64,000 bases of DNA. It comes from Paraflavitalea sp. CAU 1676. GTDB taxonomy: Bacteria; Bacteroidota; Bacteroidia; Chitinophagales; Chitinophagaceae. The notes beneath the pieces were generated by a model. The model ran no database searches, had not been told where the DNA came from, and was given only the letters and a program-made list of their open reading frames with translations. Both the position numbers and the translations under genes were made by a program. Where the stretch lies: positions 186,001-250,000 of the forward strand of contig NZ_JARHUJ010000010.1 in assembly GCF_029223285.1 (NCBI RefSeq), in the 5' to 3' direction. The stretch's first letter is position 1. Each line of letters opens with the position of its first letter. Of this stretch, positions 52,927 to 61,188 are shown piece after piece.

Positions 52927-53820
52927 ATGGTACAACTGCTTATTATGGTGAAGCTTTTGCCGATCATCTTTTGGCTGTTAGCGTGCCAACGTTCATTAGG
53001 TCCGGATGTTCCTGCAGGTCCGGTAATTCCCGATACGGTGGCGGCGGGAGGGTTCGAAAAATCGCCCGAAGTGATCTCCATAAAGAATGGCATGGTGCCC
53101 GAAGCATCTGGTATTGCCGACAGCAAAAGGAATGCGGGTTACTTATGGGTGGAGCAGGACAGGGGCAATCCGACGTATATCTACCTCCTCAAACACGATG
53201 GAACTTTAACTGATTCCATATTTATCGAAGGCTCCACCAACCAGGATTGGGAAGATATTTTTCTTGCGGGCGATCAATTGTACATAGGTGATATTGGTGA
53301 TAACCTGGCCGCATATGGCGAGTACAGGTTTTACCAGATGACCGAACCAGCCCTTGGAACGAAAAAGGTTAGCATCTTCAAAACGATCTCCTTTAAATAT
53401 GCAGATGGCGCACATGATGCGGAGGCATTCCTCGTGGATCCTGCTACGAAAGATATATTCGTGATCACCAAACAGGGAGACAACTCGAAGATCTATAAGA
53501 TTGCCTACCCGCAAAGTTATACAGGGTGGAATGAAGCGGTGTTGATAGGCAGTCTTCCTTATACGGGTGTGGTGAGCGCAACCCTGTCGATCGATGCAAA
53601 AGAGATCATCCTCAAAACCTATAACAAGTTATACTACTATACGAAAGAACCAACGCAGTCCATACCTGCCGGACTCTCCAAGGCGCCCGCCACACTGGAT
53701 TACAAACTCGAACTACAGGGGGAAGCAGTTACATTCCGCGTCGATAATAAAGGTTTTTATACCCTGAGTGAAAGGCTCATGGGAGTCGTTCCGTCACTGA
53801 ATTATTACAGAAGGAAATAA
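52927..53820 (+). CDS. Lipoprotein with beta-propeller-like repeats, unknown function
   Basis: A 297-aa lipoprotein: signal IIFWLLACQRS with Cys near residue 20. The mature part includes EASGIADSKRNAGYLWVEQD, TNQDWEDIFLAGDQLYIGDIGDN and HDAEAFLVDPATKDIFVITKQ, the motifs of a propeller-like family found in many secreted bacterial proteins without a defined role. The DWEDI and GDIGDN strings are the hallmark. An in-frame ATG at 52945 is an alternative start but leaves a very short signal. The next gene is 82 bases downstream with its own -7-like element. Confidence 0.7.
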   Translation: MVQLLIMVKLLPIIFWLLACQRSLGPDVPAGPVIPDTVAAGGFEKSPEVISIKNGMVPEASGIADSKRNAGYLWVEQDRGNPTYIYLLKHDGTLTDSIFIEGSTNQDWEDIFLAGDQLYIGDIGDNLAAYGEYRFYQMTEPALGTKKVSIFKTISFKYADGAHDAEAFLVDPATKDIFVITKQGDNSKIYKIAYPQSYTGWNEAVLIGSLPYTGVVSATLSIDAKEIILKTYNKLYYYTKEPTQSIPAGLSKAPATLDYKLELQGEAVTFRVDNKGFYTLSERLMGVVPSLNYYRRK

Positions 53821-53878
53821 GGCGCATCCCGCCCTTATTTTGTCGCAACGGTACCGCTGCTGAAGTGGCTGGGCTTGG

Positions 53879-53886
53879 TATGTTTG
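53879..53886 (+). promoter_or_regulatory. Candidate -7 element for the small unknown gene at 53903
   Basis: TATGTTTG is an exact TAnnTTTG match 16 bases before the ATG at 53903. No clear TTTG is found at -33. Confidence 0.35.
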
Positions 53887-53902
53887 TTGAAAATTTAAAT
53901 CT

Positions 53903-54298
53903 ATGTTCATACAAAAGATCGAAGCAGACATTCCTGTGTTGTATAAGGAGGTGCCCACTTTTCCGCTGGGCATCAAAGATGCGTTTGATGAGCTATACAG
54001 CCACTTTGCGGGACGGCATTTTTATGGCATCTCCCATATGGACGATGCTGGCAACGTGATCTACAAAGCAGCGGCTGCGGGCAGCGCAGTCGAGGCTGCG
54101 CAATACGGCTACAATGCCTTTACCATTCCTGCAGGCGACTGGCTGGCAGAAAAGGTAACCGATTGGATGTCGAAGATCGACAGCTTCAAGGATATTTTTG
54201 GTCAATTGATGCAGGATGCCCGGTACGACCCAACGGTCGATTGTGTGGAGTGGTACATAGACGACGTGGAAATGCTGATCATGGTGAAGTGCCGGTAA
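53903..54298 (+). CDS. Small protein of unknown function (GyrI-like possibility)
   Basis: A 131-aa cytoplasmic protein. The layout (early IPVLYKEVPTFPLGIKDAFDEL, central YNAFTIPAGDWLAEKVTDW, C-terminal TVDCVEWYIDDVEMLIMVK) faintly recalls GyrI-like/effector-binding domains, where an 'F.IPAG.Y' strand and a final 'E.Y......I.I.V' strand are conserved. I do not count this as established. It is flanked by unrelated lipoprotein genes and is probably monocistronic. Confidence 0.5.
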   Translation: MFIQKIEADIPVLYKEVPTFPLGIKDAFDELYSHFAGRHFYGISHMDDAGNVIYKAAAAGSAVEAAQYGYNAFTIPAGDWLAEKVTDWMSKIDSFKDIFGQLMQDARYDPTVDCVEWYIDDVEMLIMVKCR

Positions 54299-54455
54299 AC
54301 AACTGGTTAGCAGGTTTGTAGAGGTGTGTCAGTTGTATGAAGCCGGTCTATGCACCAATACCTCCAATTCATGCAAGGAATTCGTTGCTTCGGTGGCCGT
54401 TGACTTCTTTTTAAGAAAACCCGGTTGAATTTTGATCCCGAATCATTAAAAAGTC

Positions 54456-55589
54456 ATGAAAATGAAAAGGATCTTTATTCAACCCGTTTTCCTGGTGGCG
54501 ATGGCCCTGGTAGCACTGACAGCCTGCAGAAGGGATATCGAACTGCCGGTACCCGGCAAACCCAATCCCACCACGCCAGTGCCCGATAAGGCGCCTGTCG
54601 AATACATCGATGTCAAACTACAGGCGGTCATCACCATTGGCTCCATCAACTACGACAGTATTCCTGCCGAATTCCGCATCATCTCCTGGGATGCCGACAA
54701 TGTGCCCCATTCAAAAGACACCTTGCTCGCACCAGGTGTAAACAAAGTGCCCGTGATCAAGGGACATAGCCGCTATTCCTTCAGGGTAAACAAATGGGGC
54801 ATCACCGATGCGATCACTCTTTCGAAAGACGAGCTGAGGCAGGATGTGATCTATACGCTCGGTGGCGGCAAACCCGCTAAACTGCTGAAGAAAGAAGAGA
54901 CTTTCCTATATGTAATGGGTGCCTATCAGCCCAAAGGCAAGGTCAATTACAACTACACTAGCAAGGGGCTGGCATTCGCTGAGTACTATCAAAAGTTTCC
55001 GGAACATGCCGAACTTCAGTACACCCAGAAGCAAACTTACTCGCATGCGTTCAACAACGTAACCCGCATAGAAGTAACCAATGCAGAAAACAAGCAGATC
55101 GGATATACCACCTTCGACTACAGCGCCAGCAATAAGATCGTCAACATGCACGAAGTAAAGCAAAGTGGTGAAACCTATTCGTCGGTAGCCTACGATTACG
55201 GGAACGGTGGCGGCGCTGAGATCACCATCGACTATCTTTTCGACAATGGCCAGGCGATGGAATACAAATTGGAATTCAAAGGCGGCAACAGGGTATCCGA
55301 TAAAGCAGTTACCTCCAGGGGCGGCGGCGAAGGGGGTACTTACAAGTACGATCTCAACATCAATCCATTCGCGCACATGAACATGCCGAATACCTACCTC
55401 ACGCACCTGTCGAAGAATAACCTGATCGATGAACAAAAAGGTTACTCCGGCGGCTTCCCCGTTGCTGAACCTTACAAATTCGAGTATAAGTATGATGAAG
55501 AAGGATATCCCGTGGAGTTGATCAAGTATTACAAGAATTACCTCACCAAAGAGGAAATGTATAAGACAAAGACCGTTTACACCTACTAA
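54456..55589 (+). CDS. Lipoprotein of unknown function
   Basis: A 377-aa lipoprotein with signal VFLVAMALVALTACRR (Cys 24) and a Pro-rich linker (LPVPGKPNPTTPVPDK). The mature region is beta-rich, with YD-like strand pairs towards the end (YKFEYKYDEEGYPVELIKYY) that recall Bacteroidota DUF-type YD-repeat lipoproteins. No enzyme motif is evident. It precedes the Crp/Fnr regulator gene by about 160 bases, with a promoter element between them. Confidence 0.65.
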   Translation: MKMKRIFIQPVFLVAMALVALTACRRDIELPVPGKPNPTTPVPDKAPVEYIDVKLQAVITIGSINYDSIPAEFRIISWDADNVPHSKDTLLAPGVNKVPVIKGHSRYSFRVNKWGITDAITLSKDELRQDVIYTLGGGKPAKLLKKEETFLYVMGAYQPKGKVNYNYTSKGLAFAEYYQKFPEHAELQYTQKQTYSHAFNNVTRIEVTNAENKQIGYTTFDYSASNKIVNMHEVKQSGETYSSVAYDYGNGGGAEITIDYLFDNGQAMEYKLEFKGGNRVSDKAVTSRGGGEGGTYKYDLNINPFAHMNMPNTYLTHLSKNNLIDEQKGYSGGFPVAEPYKFEYKYDEEGYPVELIKYYKNYLTKEEMYKTKTVYTY

Positions 55590-55712
55590 GACCTAAACCA
55601 AACTGGGGGTGTTTGCGCCCTGTTCAGGCAACCGGATCATGGCTTGGTTGTTCCTGTTCAGGGCGCTTTGTATTGGAATTCAACAAGTGCCCTCTCTTTA
55701 TGGCAAGTTCCT

Positions 55713-55720
55713 TATTTTTG
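55713..55720 (+). promoter_or_regulatory. Candidate -7 element for the Crp/Fnr regulator gene
   Basis: TATTTTTG fits TAnnTTTG exactly and lies 32 bases before the GTG at 55753. It would place transcription start inside the longer open frame that begins at 55609, supporting the internal GTG as the real start. No clear -33 element is seen. Confidence 0.4.
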
Positions 55721-55752
55721 GCCGATCGTATCAACGCAAAACCACCTGTTCC

Positions 55753-56325
55753 GTGAACGCATCCGCCATCTTGCAAGCTCATATTGCCAAAACGGTTTCT
55801 CTTTCCCCCGAGCAATTCGAATATATCTTTTCGCATTTTACCCAACAGTCGTTCAAAAAAGGGCAGGCCCTCATCTCGGAAGGTGACCGGGTTGACTATG
55901 AATACTTCGTGCTGGAAGGGTGCCTCAAATCATTCTTCATCAACGACGAGGTGAAGATGTTCATCCTTCAGTTTGCCATGCCCACCTGGTGGGCCTCCGA
56001 TTACAATGCCTTGTACAGCGGCAACCGGGCCACCATCAATGTTGACTGTATCACGAATGCCGAAGTGCTGCGCCTCTCCGGAGCCGACCGGGAAAAGCTG
56101 TGCAAAGAGATCCCCGGCGTTGAATATTTCTTCCGTTGGCGTACCAACCGGGGCTATGTAGCCCTGCAGAAAAGGCTGCTGTCGTTCATGAACAGCGATG
56201 CCAAACACCGCTATGAAGAATTGCTGCAACAGTATCCCGAACTCTACAATATCGTTCCCAAACAATTGATCGCCGCCTACCTGGGCGTATCGCGCGAAAC
56301 CCTCAGCCGCCTGTACAATCCCTGA
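55753..56325 (+). CDS. Crp/Fnr-family transcriptional regulator
   Basis: A 190-aa regulator starting at the GTG at 55753. An upstream TTG at 55609 would add 48 residues unlike this family, and the -7 element at 55713 argues against it. Residues ~15-115 are a cNMP-binding-type beta-roll (SFKKGQALISEGDRVDYEYFVLEGCLKSFF). The C-terminal helix-turn-helix is PKQLIAAYLGVSRETLSRLYN. No FNR-type Cys cluster is present, so an Fe-S sensor is unlikely. Two TGTGA-N6-TCACA sites follow within 60 bases of its stop, upstream of the YceI gene, making it the likely regulator of that operon. Confidence 0.92.
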   Translation: MNASAILQAHIAKTVSLSPEQFEYIFSHFTQQSFKKGQALISEGDRVDYEYFVLEGCLKSFFINDEVKMFILQFAMPTWWASDYNALYSGNRATINVDCITNAEVLRLSGADREKLCKEIPGVEYFFRWRTNRGYVALQKRLLSFMNSDAKHRYEELLQQYPELYNIVPKQLIAAYLGVSRETLSRLYNP

Positions 56326-56327
56326 TT

Positions 56328-56343
56328 TGTGACATAGGTCACA
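56328..56343. promoter_or_regulatory. CRP-type operator site 1
   Basis: TGTGACATAGGTCACA: perfect half-sites TGTGA and TCACA separated by 6 bases, extended by a C/G pair to TGTGAC/GTCACA. It begins 3 bases after the regulator's stop codon and 105 bases before the YceI start. Confidence 0.8.
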
Positions 56344-56364
56344 ATCGTGTATTCCGGCTCCAGG

Positions 56365-56380
56365 TGTGACGTAGGTCACA
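56365..56380. promoter_or_regulatory. CRP-type operator site 2
   Basis: TGTGACGTAGGTCACA, the same dyad with one base changed in the spacer, centred 37 bp from site 1. A further C/G pair (GTGTGAC...GTCACAC) extends the symmetry. It ends 53 bases before the YceI start, so a bound Crp-type activator would sit close to the promoter. Confidence 0.8.
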
Positions 56381-56432
56381 CGATTGGGCCCCCGCTACGT
56401 TGCATCTTTGTGTTGTCAAAAAACACAAAGCA

Positions 56433-56951
56433 ATGAAACAACAAACATTCAATATCGAGGTTGCTCAGAGCAATATCGATTGGACAGGCCGGAAAGTTAC
56501 CGGCTCGCATTTTGGAACCATCAACCTGAAACAAGGTTCTCTGTCGGTTGCCGACGGTAAATTAACCGGTGGTGCGTTCGTCATCGACGTACATTCCATT
56601 AAGATCCTCGACGTGACCGACCCCGCTACCAATGCCCAGTTTGCCGGTCACCTCGCCTCCGACGACTTCTTCGGAACTACACAATACCCCGAAGCGCAGT
56701 TTGAGATCACCGCTGTGGTCAATAACCATGTAGAAGGCAAGCTGACCATCAAGGGCATTACGCATCCCATTGGCTTCGATGCAAACGTACATGTCAATGG
56801 CGATACGCTCACCGCTTCCGGAAAGCTGGTGGTAGACCGCACGCTTTACGGTATCAGGTTCCGCTCCGGCAATTTCTTCCAGAACCTGGGCGATACCCTT
56901 ATCTACAATGATTTTGATCTGATCGTTAACATCACCGCCAAGGCTGCTTAA
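56433..56951 (+). CDS. YceI family protein
   Basis: A 172-aa protein starting at the ATG at 56433. IDWTGRKVTGSHFGTINLKQGSLSVADGKLTGGAFVIDVHSI, SDDFFGTTQYPEAQFEITAV and LTIKGITHPIGFDANVHV are classic YceI (polyprenyl-binding lipocalin-like) motifs. There is no signal peptide, unlike the periplasmic E. coli YceI, so this copy is probably cytoplasmic. YceI proteins bind polyisoprenoids such as quinones and are often stress-induced. Two Crp-type sites precede it and the tautomerase gene follows after 25 bases. Confidence 0.92.
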   Translation: MKQQTFNIEVAQSNIDWTGRKVTGSHFGTINLKQGSLSVADGKLTGGAFVIDVHSIKILDVTDPATNAQFAGHLASDDFFGTTQYPEAQFEITAVVNNHVEGKLTIKGITHPIGFDANVHVNGDTLTASGKLVVDRTLYGIRFRSGNFFQNLGDTLIYNDFDLIVNITAKAA

Positions 56952-56976
56952 GCAGCTTTGGCTCAAAACCTTTTTT

Positions 56977-57195
56977 ATGCCATTCATTAAGATCGAGCTG
57001 ACCCGCGAAGGCGTCACCCGCGAACAAAAGCAACAATTGATTAAAGGCATCACAGACCTTTTTACTGAAGTCCTCAACAAGGACCCCCACCTTACGCACA
57101 TCGCCATCCAGGAAATAGAACTGGACAACTGGGGATATGCAGGAGAACAGGTATCCGTATTACGCGAAAAAGGCATCACAGCCGATAAAAAATAA
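56977..57195 (+). CDS. 4-oxalocrotonate tautomerase family protein
   Basis: A 72-aa protein beginning MPFIKIELTREGVTREQKQQL. After Met removal, Pro 1 would be the catalytic base of the tautomerase superfamily. The length and the RE/EQK helix are normal for the short, hexamer-forming members. It sits between YceI and the SDR gene (6 bases before the latter), in the likely Crp-controlled operon. The substrate is unknown. Confidence 0.88.
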   Translation: MPFIKIELTREGVTREQKQQLIKGITDLFTEVLNKDPHLTHIAIQEIELDNWGYAGEQVSVLREKGITADKK

Positions 57196-57201
57196 AGCAT
57201 C

Positions 57202-57942
57202 ATGAAAAAACAAACAGTGATTGTAACCGGCGCCTCATCGGGCATCGGCAAAGAAGTAGCCAAACATTTCCTCGACAGGGGCGATAACGTAGTGATCAAT
57301 TCAACTACGCAGGGCAAATTGCAACAAGTGTATGAAGAACTGGGCGCCGGGCCTCAACTGGCCATGGTGGCCGGCAATGTAAAGGATAAGGAAACCGGCA
57401 AACGACTGGTGGCGGTTGCACTGGAGAAATTTGGCTCTGTTGATGTGCTGGTGAACAATGCCGGTATATTCGAAACGAAACCTTTCCTCGAAGTAGACGA
57501 AGCTTATCTCGACCGCTTCCTGGATACCAACCTCAAGGGCACTTATTTCACCACGCAGTCCGTAATACCGCAAATGCTGCAACAACACGACGGGGTAGTG
57601 ATCAATATCGGTACCCCCTTGGTAAACCAGGCGTTGGGCGGCGTACCGATTACAGCGCCGATGACGAGCAAAGGCGCTATCCATGCACTGACGCTGCAAC
57701 TGGCCGCCGAGTTTGGCCGTTTCAATGTACGGGTCAATACGGTAGCGCCAGGTACCATCCGTACACCGATGCATGGTGAAAAGGCCGATCAGAGTGCTGC
57801 CCTGCACCTGGTGAACAGGGTAGGTGAAGTGGAAGATGTGGCCGAGATGGTATATGCCGTGGCAAAAAGCAATTTCATCAATGGCGCCATCATCAACGTG
57901 GATGGCGGTATCAGTGCGGGCTACAACCTGATTCTGTCGTAA
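57202..57942 (+). CDS. SDR-family oxidoreductase lacking the usual Ser and Tyr
   Basis: A 246-aa Rossmann protein with the dinucleotide-binding TGASSGIG at residues 9-16, NNAG at 85-88, the Asn of the tetrad at residue 110 (DTNLKG) and a normal C-terminus (GAIINVDGGISAGYNL). The catalytic segment reads INIGTPLVNQALGGVPITAPMTSK. Lys 157 is kept, but the YxxxK tyrosine position is Pro 153 and the expected Ser position is Gly/Thr 137-138. Activity must therefore use other residues, or the protein may bind cofactor without standard SDR chemistry. It belongs to the YceI operon. Confidence 0.9.
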   Translation: MKKQTVIVTGASSGIGKEVAKHFLDRGDNVVINSTTQGKLQQVYEELGAGPQLAMVAGNVKDKETGKRLVAVALEKFGSVDVLVNNAGIFETKPFLEVDEAYLDRFLDTNLKGTYFTTQSVIPQMLQQHDGVVINIGTPLVNQALGGVPITAPMTSKGAIHALTLQLAAEFGRFNVRVNTVAPGTIRTPMHGEKADQSAALHLVNRVGEVEDVAEMVYAVAKSNFINGAIINVDGGISAGYNLILS

Positions 57943-58005
57943 TTTCACAACCGCCCGAAGACCTGAATAAAATGATGACCGACATTAAACAAAAAACGAT
58001 TTGTT

Positions 58006-59088
58006 ATGTGGACCAATACAAAAGTGACTCAATTGCTGGGCATTGATTATCCGATCATGCAGGGACCCTTTGGTGGCAACTTTTCTACCGCCGCATTAAC
58101 GGCGGCTGTTTCCAATGCCGGTGGCGTTGGCGGCTATGGAGCTTATACACTCAGTCCGCAGGAGATTTACGATGCGGTAAAGCAGATCAATGCCCTCACC
58201 AATAAACCTTATAATGTCAATTTATGGGTGTCGGATTCGGACGCGCCCGGCGTGGCGATCACCGATGAACAATACGAAGCCACGAAGGCGTTGTTCAAAC
58301 CCTATTTTGATGAAACGGGCATTCCCTTTCCTGCAAAGCCGGCCCCTTTTATCTCGCGCTACGAGAATCAATTGCAGGTGATCTTCGACACCAAACCGAA
58401 GATATTCAGCTTTGTATTTGGTATACCATCGGCCGATGTATTGGAGCGAAGCCGCAGGCTGGGCATCCTGACAGCTGGTGCGGCTACCACGCTCGACGAA
58501 GCACTGGCGCTCGACGCTGCAGGCGTTGATATGATCATTGCTTCGGGTTTTGAAGCAGGTGGTCACCGCCCTTCCTTCCTGGCGCCGGCCGAGCAATCGA
58601 CCATGGGTACTTTTGTATTGTTGCAACTGATCAAAGAGAAAGTAAAAGTGCCGGTCATCGCTGCCGGTGGTATCGCCAACGGCCGTGGTGTTGCGGCTGC
58701 TCTCACGCTGGATGCCGATGCGGTGCAGGTGGGTACTGCCTTCCTGGCAACAGAAGAATCGGGCGCTTTACCCATACACCGCGAAATGTTGTTATCAGGC
58801 GCCGCTAAAAATACCATATTGACCCGGGCATTTACAGGCCGGCTGGGCCGTGGCATCATGACCCCCATAGCGAAAGATGTTGTGGGTCATGAAAAAAGCA
58901 TATTGCCTTTTCCGTTGCAAACGACCTTTATATCGTCACTGCGTAAAGCGGCCATCGAAAAGCAGCGGTGGGACCTGGTCTTCTTCTGGAGCGGACAGAT
59001 CGGCCCCTTGTTGCACCATACCAAAGCGGCAGACCTCATGCGCTCGCTGGTGGAGGATACCACGAAGTTTTTGGAGCATCGCGCTTGA
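58006..59088 (+). CDS. Nitronate monooxygenase (NMO) family FMN enzyme
   Basis: A 360-aa TIM-barrel flavoprotein. LGIDYPIMQGPFGGNFSTAALTAAVSNAGGVGGYG is the NMO N-terminus. GFEAGGHRPS contains the catalytic base His 187, and VPVIAAGGIANGRGVAAALTLDADAVQVGTAFL forms the FMN phosphate-binding region. NMOs oxidise nitronates such as propionate-3-nitronate with O2. It follows the SDR gene by 63 bases and probably shares its regulation. A pair of hairpins downstream ends the unit. Confidence 0.92.
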   Translation: MWTNTKVTQLLGIDYPIMQGPFGGNFSTAALTAAVSNAGGVGGYGAYTLSPQEIYDAVKQINALTNKPYNVNLWVSDSDAPGVAITDEQYEATKALFKPYFDETGIPFPAKPAPFISRYENQLQVIFDTKPKIFSFVFGIPSADVLERSRRLGILTAGAATTLDEALALDAAGVDMIIASGFEAGGHRPSFLAPAEQSTMGTFVLLQLIKEKVKVPVIAAGGIANGRGVAAALTLDADAVQVGTAFLATEESGALPIHREMLLSGAAKNTILTRAFTGRLGRGIMTPIAKDVVGHEKSILPFPLQTTFISSLRKAAIEKQRWDLVFFWSGQIGPLLHHTKAADLMRSLVEDTTKFLEHRA

Positions 59089-59126
59089 GAGAAGTTCCGA
59101 TAGTTGATGATGACGAGTACCAAAAG

Positions 59127-59171
59127 ATAAACGACCATCCCGCAGAAGTCCTCCGCGGGATGGTCGTTTAT
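59127..59171. terminator. Long perfect hairpin after the NMO gene
   Basis: ATAAACGACCATCCCGC (59127-59143) and GCGGGATGGTCGTTTAT (59155-59171) are perfect 17-bp reverse complements around an 11-nt loop. The AT-rich ends give A/T tails on both strands, so it may work as a bidirectional terminator between the convergent NMO and Ohr genes. Confidence 0.7.
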
Positions 59172-59193
59172 ATACCTGGGCAGCAAATGTAAA

Positions 59194-59229
59194 AGCCCCG
59201 GAACGTATTCCGGGGCTCTTTGTATTTTC
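59194..59229. terminator. Rho-independent terminator between NMO and Ohr
   Basis: AGCCCCGGAA (59194-59203) pairs with TTCCGGGGCT (59208-59217), a perfect 10-bp stem with a 4-nt loop. It is flanked by AAA before and CTTTGTATTTTC after, so it can serve either strand. Confidence 0.8.
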
Positions 59230-59280
59230 TATTTGTCCTATTCCTGTCTGTTGATCTGCTCCTGCCTGTTGTTTCTTTAC

Positions 59281-59709
59281 TTATACGAGGTTATACACGA
59301 CGTCTACATTGCCCTTGATGGCTTTTGAATAAGGACAGGTTTCTGATGCTTCAGTGATCAGTTCGTATGCGATGTCCTTATCGAGACCGGGCAAACTAAC
59401 GTTGAGGCGTGCGCCCAGGAAATAGCCACCGTTATCACTGATCAGATCTACTTCTGCATCGATGGCAGTGCCTGCTGGCAGATCGATACGCCTCTTACGG
59501 GCGGCTATGCCGAGTGCTCCTTCGAAACAGGCCGACCAGCCAGCTGCAAACAATTGTTCGGGATTGGTGCCAGTGCCTTTGGTGCCGGGGGTAGACAATT
59601 TAATGTCGAGGTTACCATCCGAGCTTTTAGAGATACCTCGTTCGCGACCGCCTGTTGTGTGTGTTTTTGCTGTGTACAAGACCTTTGCTGCTTGAGTTAC
59701 TGTTGACAT
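59281..59709 (-). CDS. ohr: Organic hydroperoxide resistance protein (Ohr/OsmC family)
   Basis: A 142-aa thiol peroxidase. Cys 61 (GWSACFEGAL) and Cys 125 (SETCPYSKA) are the two redox cysteines, and LYTAKTHTTGGREG with an Arg near residue 22 is the Ohr N-terminus. It reduces organic hydroperoxides in the cytoplasm using lipoyl thiols. It is convergent with the NMO operon. Ohr genes are often under OhrR control, but no ohrR is visible here. Confidence 0.93.
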   Translation of the reverse strand: MSTVTQAAKVLYTAKTHTTGGRERGISKSSDGNLDIKLSTPGTKGTGTNPEQLFAAGWSACFEGALGIAARKRRIDLPAGTAIDAEVDLISDNGGYFLGARLNVSLPGLDKDIAYELITEASETCPYSKAIKGNVDVVYNLV

Positions 59710-60054
59710 TGTTTTTGTTTTTTATGATTATAATGTTTGAATGATGGTGTAAAATTAAACCGGTGCGGGCCCCAGGTCAATGAACAAGTAGTCGTGCTGG
59801 ACGAACCGGGGGGCGAAGTGGACAATGCGAACCGGGAAGGTTTTACCGGGCGGCCGCTGAAGGCCTGGATGGTTGGGGAAGGCGGTGACGCATAGAAAGA
59901 CGAACTGCCCACCCTTTGCGGGCAGGCAGGTGGCGCTTCAATATAAGCCGCTCAATATTAATAGGTTAATGTCGTAAAAGCTGCTGGCGTCGATCGGCGG
60001 CAGAGGGTCTATCGCCACAACAGTGACGTGGCTCCTTTAAACGCGGGCAAAACG
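59710..60054. other. Intergenic region with no convincing gene
   Basis: About 345 bases between Ohr and the HExxH protein gene. A plus-strand frame near 59737-59895 stays open for about 50 codons from a TTG (ending KAWMVGEGGDA) and could be a remnant. A longer minus-strand frame lies on top of it; neither has family features. The AT-rich sequence next to the Ohr start probably contains its promoter. Confidence 0.3.
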
Positions 60055-61134
60055 CTATCGCCCGAAGAGTGTCGTGGCCTCTTTACCGCGGGCGCCTAAA
60101 GCATTAGTATTGGTTTGCAAGACTTGTAAGGCAGCTTTATTGAGTTTGTCTGAAGGCAATTGTTTCCATAGCGCTACATCACTTTCAAATTCTTTGTTGA
60201 ACAGGACCTTCGACAGGTCGTGGATCACATAATAGTTGGCCACCGAATGCCCGTTGTTGCTGGCGCGGTTGGCGTTGTTGATGAAAAACGTAAGCAGATC
60301 ATACAAAGTGGTGCGGGCCATACTGAGTTCGGTGAGTTTACCGCGGTATTCGAGGTCGGCGCTGGATAATTTCGGAAACAGTTTATAGTCGCTATAATGC
60401 CGTCCTTCATGGGCCAGCAGACTGATCAGGAATTGCTCGCTTTGGAGATTGTAAGACTGTTTAACGCAATAGATGCCTTTGCGGGTGGTCCAGCCGCCAG
60501 GAAATAACCGGCCAAGGGTTGCATATTCTTCCCATCCCAGTGATACAAAATCGGTAAGGAATATGACGGGAGTAGCAATGGTTTCTCCCGGCAATGCAAA
60601 ACTATACGTGGTATCCTGTTCCTGTTTCCATAATAGCAGATCGAACAGTTTTCCCGTTTTGCCAATGCCATTGGTCGTATGGAGCTGTTTGGCGGCCAGG
60701 TATTGCTGCAGGTATTGATCCGTACTGTCTTTGTCGAGATCGGCATCGGTAACCTGCGGGAAGCGCGCTTTGATGAATTGCCTATACCGGTCGATGAAGT
60801 ATTGATCATAATTGGTGGCGGTATCGAGCAGGGCTTTTCGCCAGTAGTCACGAAACAACAGCAGCAAGCTATCGATGCCGGCCTGGCGGCCTGCCAGGTA
60901 ATCGCTTCTGTCTTCAGCATAGAAGAACCGGTTTTCGAAGGCAGCTTTGAAAGTTGCATCTTTCACTGCGAGAGGCTGTTGTCCATCCCAACTCATGGCT
61001 TTGAGGGCAGCGGGTATGTTTGCATCGAGGGCAAGGGACATGATGCGCCGCTGATTGAAGTGGAAACTATCGATCTGTTGCGCCTGGCTGGCGAGTGAAA
61101 GGAGGATCGTGCAAAACAGGGCAACTGCTTTCAT
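60055..61134 (-). CDS. Secreted HExxH protein, putative metallopeptidase
   Basis: A 359-aa secreted protein starting at the ATG at 61134 (signal peptide ending ASQAQ). HEGRH at residues 242-246, in LISLLAHEGRHYSDYK, is an HExxH zinc motif. Glu 262 or Glu 269 downstream (LEYRGKLTEL) could be the third ligand. The N-terminal part is helical (RQAGIDSLLLLFRDYWRKAL, YFIDRYRQFIKARF). I recognise no peptidase family; a non-peptidase zinc protein is possible. It lies 55 bases downstream of the AraC gene on the same strand. Confidence 0.65.
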   Translation of the reverse strand: MKAVALFCTILLSLASQAQQIDSFHFNQRRIMSLALDANIPAALKAMSWDGQQPLAVKDATFKAAFENRFFYAEDRSDYLAGRQAGIDSLLLLFRDYWRKALLDTATNYDQYFIDRYRQFIKARFPQVTDADLDKDSTDQYLQQYLAAKQLHTTNGIGKTGKLFDLLLWKQEQDTTYSFALPGETIATPVIFLTDFVSLGWEEYATLGRLFPGGWTTRKGIYCVKQSYNLQSEQFLISLLAHEGRHYSDYKLFPKLSSADLEYRGKLTELSMARTTLYDLLTFFINNANRASNNGHSVANYYVIHDLSKVLFNKEFESDVALWKQLPSDKLNKAALQVLQTNTNALGARGKEATTLFGR

Positions 61135-61188
61135 GGCTATCACTTTTTACAATGGTACGCGGCGCAGCCCGGTAAAAATTGTATGGAA

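Noticed and set aside
55609-55752. Upstream extension of the Crp/Fnr protein
   Set aside because: The extra 48 residues do not resemble the family and the best -7 element lies inside this stretch, so the GTG at 55753 is preferred.
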